NCBI RefSeq assembly: GCF_019264355.1 | Contig: NZ_JAHVAH010000001.1 | Location: 1,596,001 to 1,660,000, forward strand | DNA length: 64,000 nt | Reading direction: 5' to 3' | Origin: Sphingomicrobium clamense | GTDB lineage: Bacteria > Pseudomonadota > Alphaproteobacteria > Sphingomonadales > Sphingomonadaceae | Shown here: positions 62,854-64,000 of the stretch, piece after piece | Numbering within the stretch: the stretch's first letter is position 1 | How the letters are laid out: the number at the start of each line of letters is the position of its first letter | Notes under the pieces: model-generated | What the model was told of the DNA's origin: nothing | The model's input: the letters and a program-made list of their open reading frames with translations, nothing else | Database searches by the model: none | Translations under genes and position numbers: made by a program

Positions 62854-63768
62854 ATGTCACTACAGACCGAAGTCGTCCCGGCGAACGATGCCGGGATCAA
62901 TCGCGCCGCCGAGATCATTCTCGAAGGGATGCCGGTCGCGGTGCCGACCGAGACGGTCTACGGGCTGGCCGCCGATGCGACCGACGCGAAGGCGGTGGCG
63001 CGCATCTATGCCGCCAAGGGCCGGCCAAGCTTCAATCCGCTGATCGTGCATGTCGCGAGCCTCGAGGAGGCGCAGCGGCTGGGGGTGTTTTCGGACAAAG
63101 CAATGGCGCTGGCCGAGGCGCATTGGCCTGGGCCGCTGACGCTGGTGCTGCCGCATCGCGGGGAGAGCGGGATTGCGGGGCTGGTCACCGCAGGGCTCGA
63201 CACGCTTGCGATCCGCTGCCCTGCCCATCCTGTCATGCGCCAATTGATCGAAACGGTCGGCAAACCGCTCGCTGCGCCGTCGGCCAATGCGAGCGGGCGG
63301 ATCAGCCCGACCAGCCCGGCGCACGTGCTGGCCAGCCTCGACGAGCGCATCCCGCTGATCCTCGACGGAGGCCCGTGCGAGCGCGGGATCGAGTCGACGA
63401 TCGTCGCGGTGGACGGAGACGAAGTGCGTCTGTTGCGGCGCGGGCCAATCGAGGTCGCAGCGGATGAAGCCGATGACGGTAAGGTCGAAGCGCCCGGCAT
63501 GCTGGCGAACCATTACGCGCCCTCCAAGAAAATCCGCCTCGACGCGACCTATCCGGCACCCGACGAGATCCTCATCGGCTATGGCGATGTCGAGGGCGAG
63601 CTGACGCTGGGCGAGGATCCGGTGACGGCGGCGGCGCGGCTGTTCGCGGCATTGCACGAGGCCGATGCGAGCCCGCATCCGCGCATCGCCGTCGCTCCGA
63701 TCCCGGGCGACGGGCTGGCAGCGGCAATCCGCGACCGGTTGCAGCGCGCGGCGGCGCCGCGCGACTAG
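62854..63768 (+). CDS. Threonylcarbamoyl-AMP synthase (Sua5/YwlC)
   Basis: About 304 residues from ATG 62854; GTG 62845 is possible. The YrdC domain carries GMPVAVPTETVYGLAADATD, IYAAKGRPSFNPLIVHV, WPGPLTLVLP and AAPSANASGRISPT. The C-terminal Sua5 domain follows a linker (PGMLANHYAPSKKIRL). The enzyme makes threonylcarbamoyl-AMP for t6A37 in tRNA. The stop overlaps the msrA stop (convergent). Confidence 0.93.
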   Translation: MSLQTEVVPANDAGINRAAEIILEGMPVAVPTETVYGLAADATDAKAVARIYAAKGRPSFNPLIVHVASLEEAQRLGVFSDKAMALAEAHWPGPLTLVLPHRGESGIAGLVTAGLDTLAIRCPAHPVMRQLIETVGKPLAAPSANASGRISPTSPAHVLASLDERIPLILDGGPCERGIESTIVAVDGDEVRLLRRGPIEVAADEADDGKVEAPGMLANHYAPSKKIRLDATYPAPDEILIGYGDVEGELTLGEDPVTAAARLFAALHEADASPHPRIAVAPIPGDGLAAAIRDRLQRAAAPRD

Positions 63769-64000
63769 GCCTCGACGCCTTCCTTCAACTTGTCCTGGAA
63801 GCTCTTGCGGAATTTGCGCAGCTTGGGCGCGATGATCGCCATGCAGTAGCCGTTCGAGCTGCCCTGCCGGTTATAGAAATCCTGATGGTCCAGCTCGGCG
63901 ACGGTGAAGTTGTCGGCATCCTCGATGGTCGTGACCACCTTTACGTCATGCTCTTCGTTGGCGCGCGCGATCGCAGCCTTCGCGGAGGCTAGCTGCGCCT
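63765..64000 (-). CDS. msrA: Peptide methionine sulfoxide reductase MsrA, 3' part
   Basis: About 78 codons are in the window, reading from beyond the right edge. The segment AELDHQDFYNRQGSSNGYCMAIIAPKLRKFRKSF matches the conserved MsrA C-terminus (H/Q-D-x-Y and the Cys in YC). The N-terminal GCFWG active site lies outside the window, so catalytic competence cannot be judged. Confidence 0.85.
   Translation of the reverse strand, partial: AQLASAKAAIARANEEHDVKVVTTIEDADNFTVAELDHQDFYNRQGSSNGYCMAIIAPKLRKFRKSFQDKLKEGVEA

Overview
The window looks like a chromosomal segment of an alphaproteobacterium, most likely of the order Sphingomonadales. The inference rests on high G+C content, a CcrM-type GANTC methyltransferase, an RcdA homologue, a DksA that lacks the zinc cysteines, a split-subunit proton-translocating transhydrogenase next to the small subunit IV of an aa3 oxidase, an ABC permease/M1 peptidase fusion, and several small 'WENEGG'-type orphan proteins. 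No rRNA, tRNA, CRISPR array or insertion sequence was recognised. Gene density is high, with many ATGA, GTGA and TGATG couplings.

Layout. (1) 1-12.7 kb is an exopolysaccharide locus: two O-antigen-ligase/Wzy-like proteins, an export lipoprotein, a Wzz/BY-kinase fusion, an initiating sugar transferase, a coupled minus-strand trio (flippase-like, polymerase-like, glycosyltransferase), another glycosyltransferase and an NTP-transferase-fold protein. A UDP-glucose dehydrogenase at 24.7 kb may feed it. (2) 12.7-15.3 kb is a sulfur operon: persulfide-dioxygenase-like MBL protein, two half-size YeeE/YedE transport proteins and a TauE/SafE exporter. (3) 15.3-21 kb holds MscS and an ABC transporter whose permease is fused to an M1 aminopeptidase. 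(4) 21-32.5 kb is mostly core: nitronate monooxygenase, RcdA, two divergent YdcH proteins, DksA, SurE, Ugd, UvrC-RecO-ApaG, a GH16 hydrolase behind a LacI-type palindrome, a racemase, and pntB-pntAB. (5) 32.5-36.9 kb: the pnt genes are interrupted by an opposite-strand CHASE2-EAL gene and by a tiny transcription unit encoding a 27-residue Lys/Trp/Gly peptide with its own promoter and terminator; pntAA and a 49-residue oxidase subunit follow. (6) 36.9-44.6 kb: a degenerate NtrC-like regulator, an SDR, and the operon glmM, thiD-VOC fusion, rnhB, ccrM, folP, with a phased array of nine GANTC sites in front of ccrM. (7) 44.6-51.2 kb: AGCS symporter, a coupled pair of amidohydrolases (one with ligands, one without), a POT peptide transporter and a nitroreductase. 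(8) 51.2-60.7 kb is an accessory-looking region: histidine kinase, CHRD-like secreted protein, TauE, S9 peptidase, three cold-shock-domain or CSD-like proteins, many tiny orphan genes, and a dispersed palindromic repeat. (9) 60.7-64 kb: YtrA-type GntR regulator (probably leaderless), acyl-CoA dehydrogenase, Sua5, and the 3' end of msrA.

The most unusual items are the self-contained 27-residue peptide gene, the helically phased GANTC array at ccrM, the covarying dispersed repeat, the small-protein/CSD operon at 59.6-60.2 kb, and two pseudo-enzymes (NtrC-like regulator, amidohydrolase) that have lost catalytic residues.
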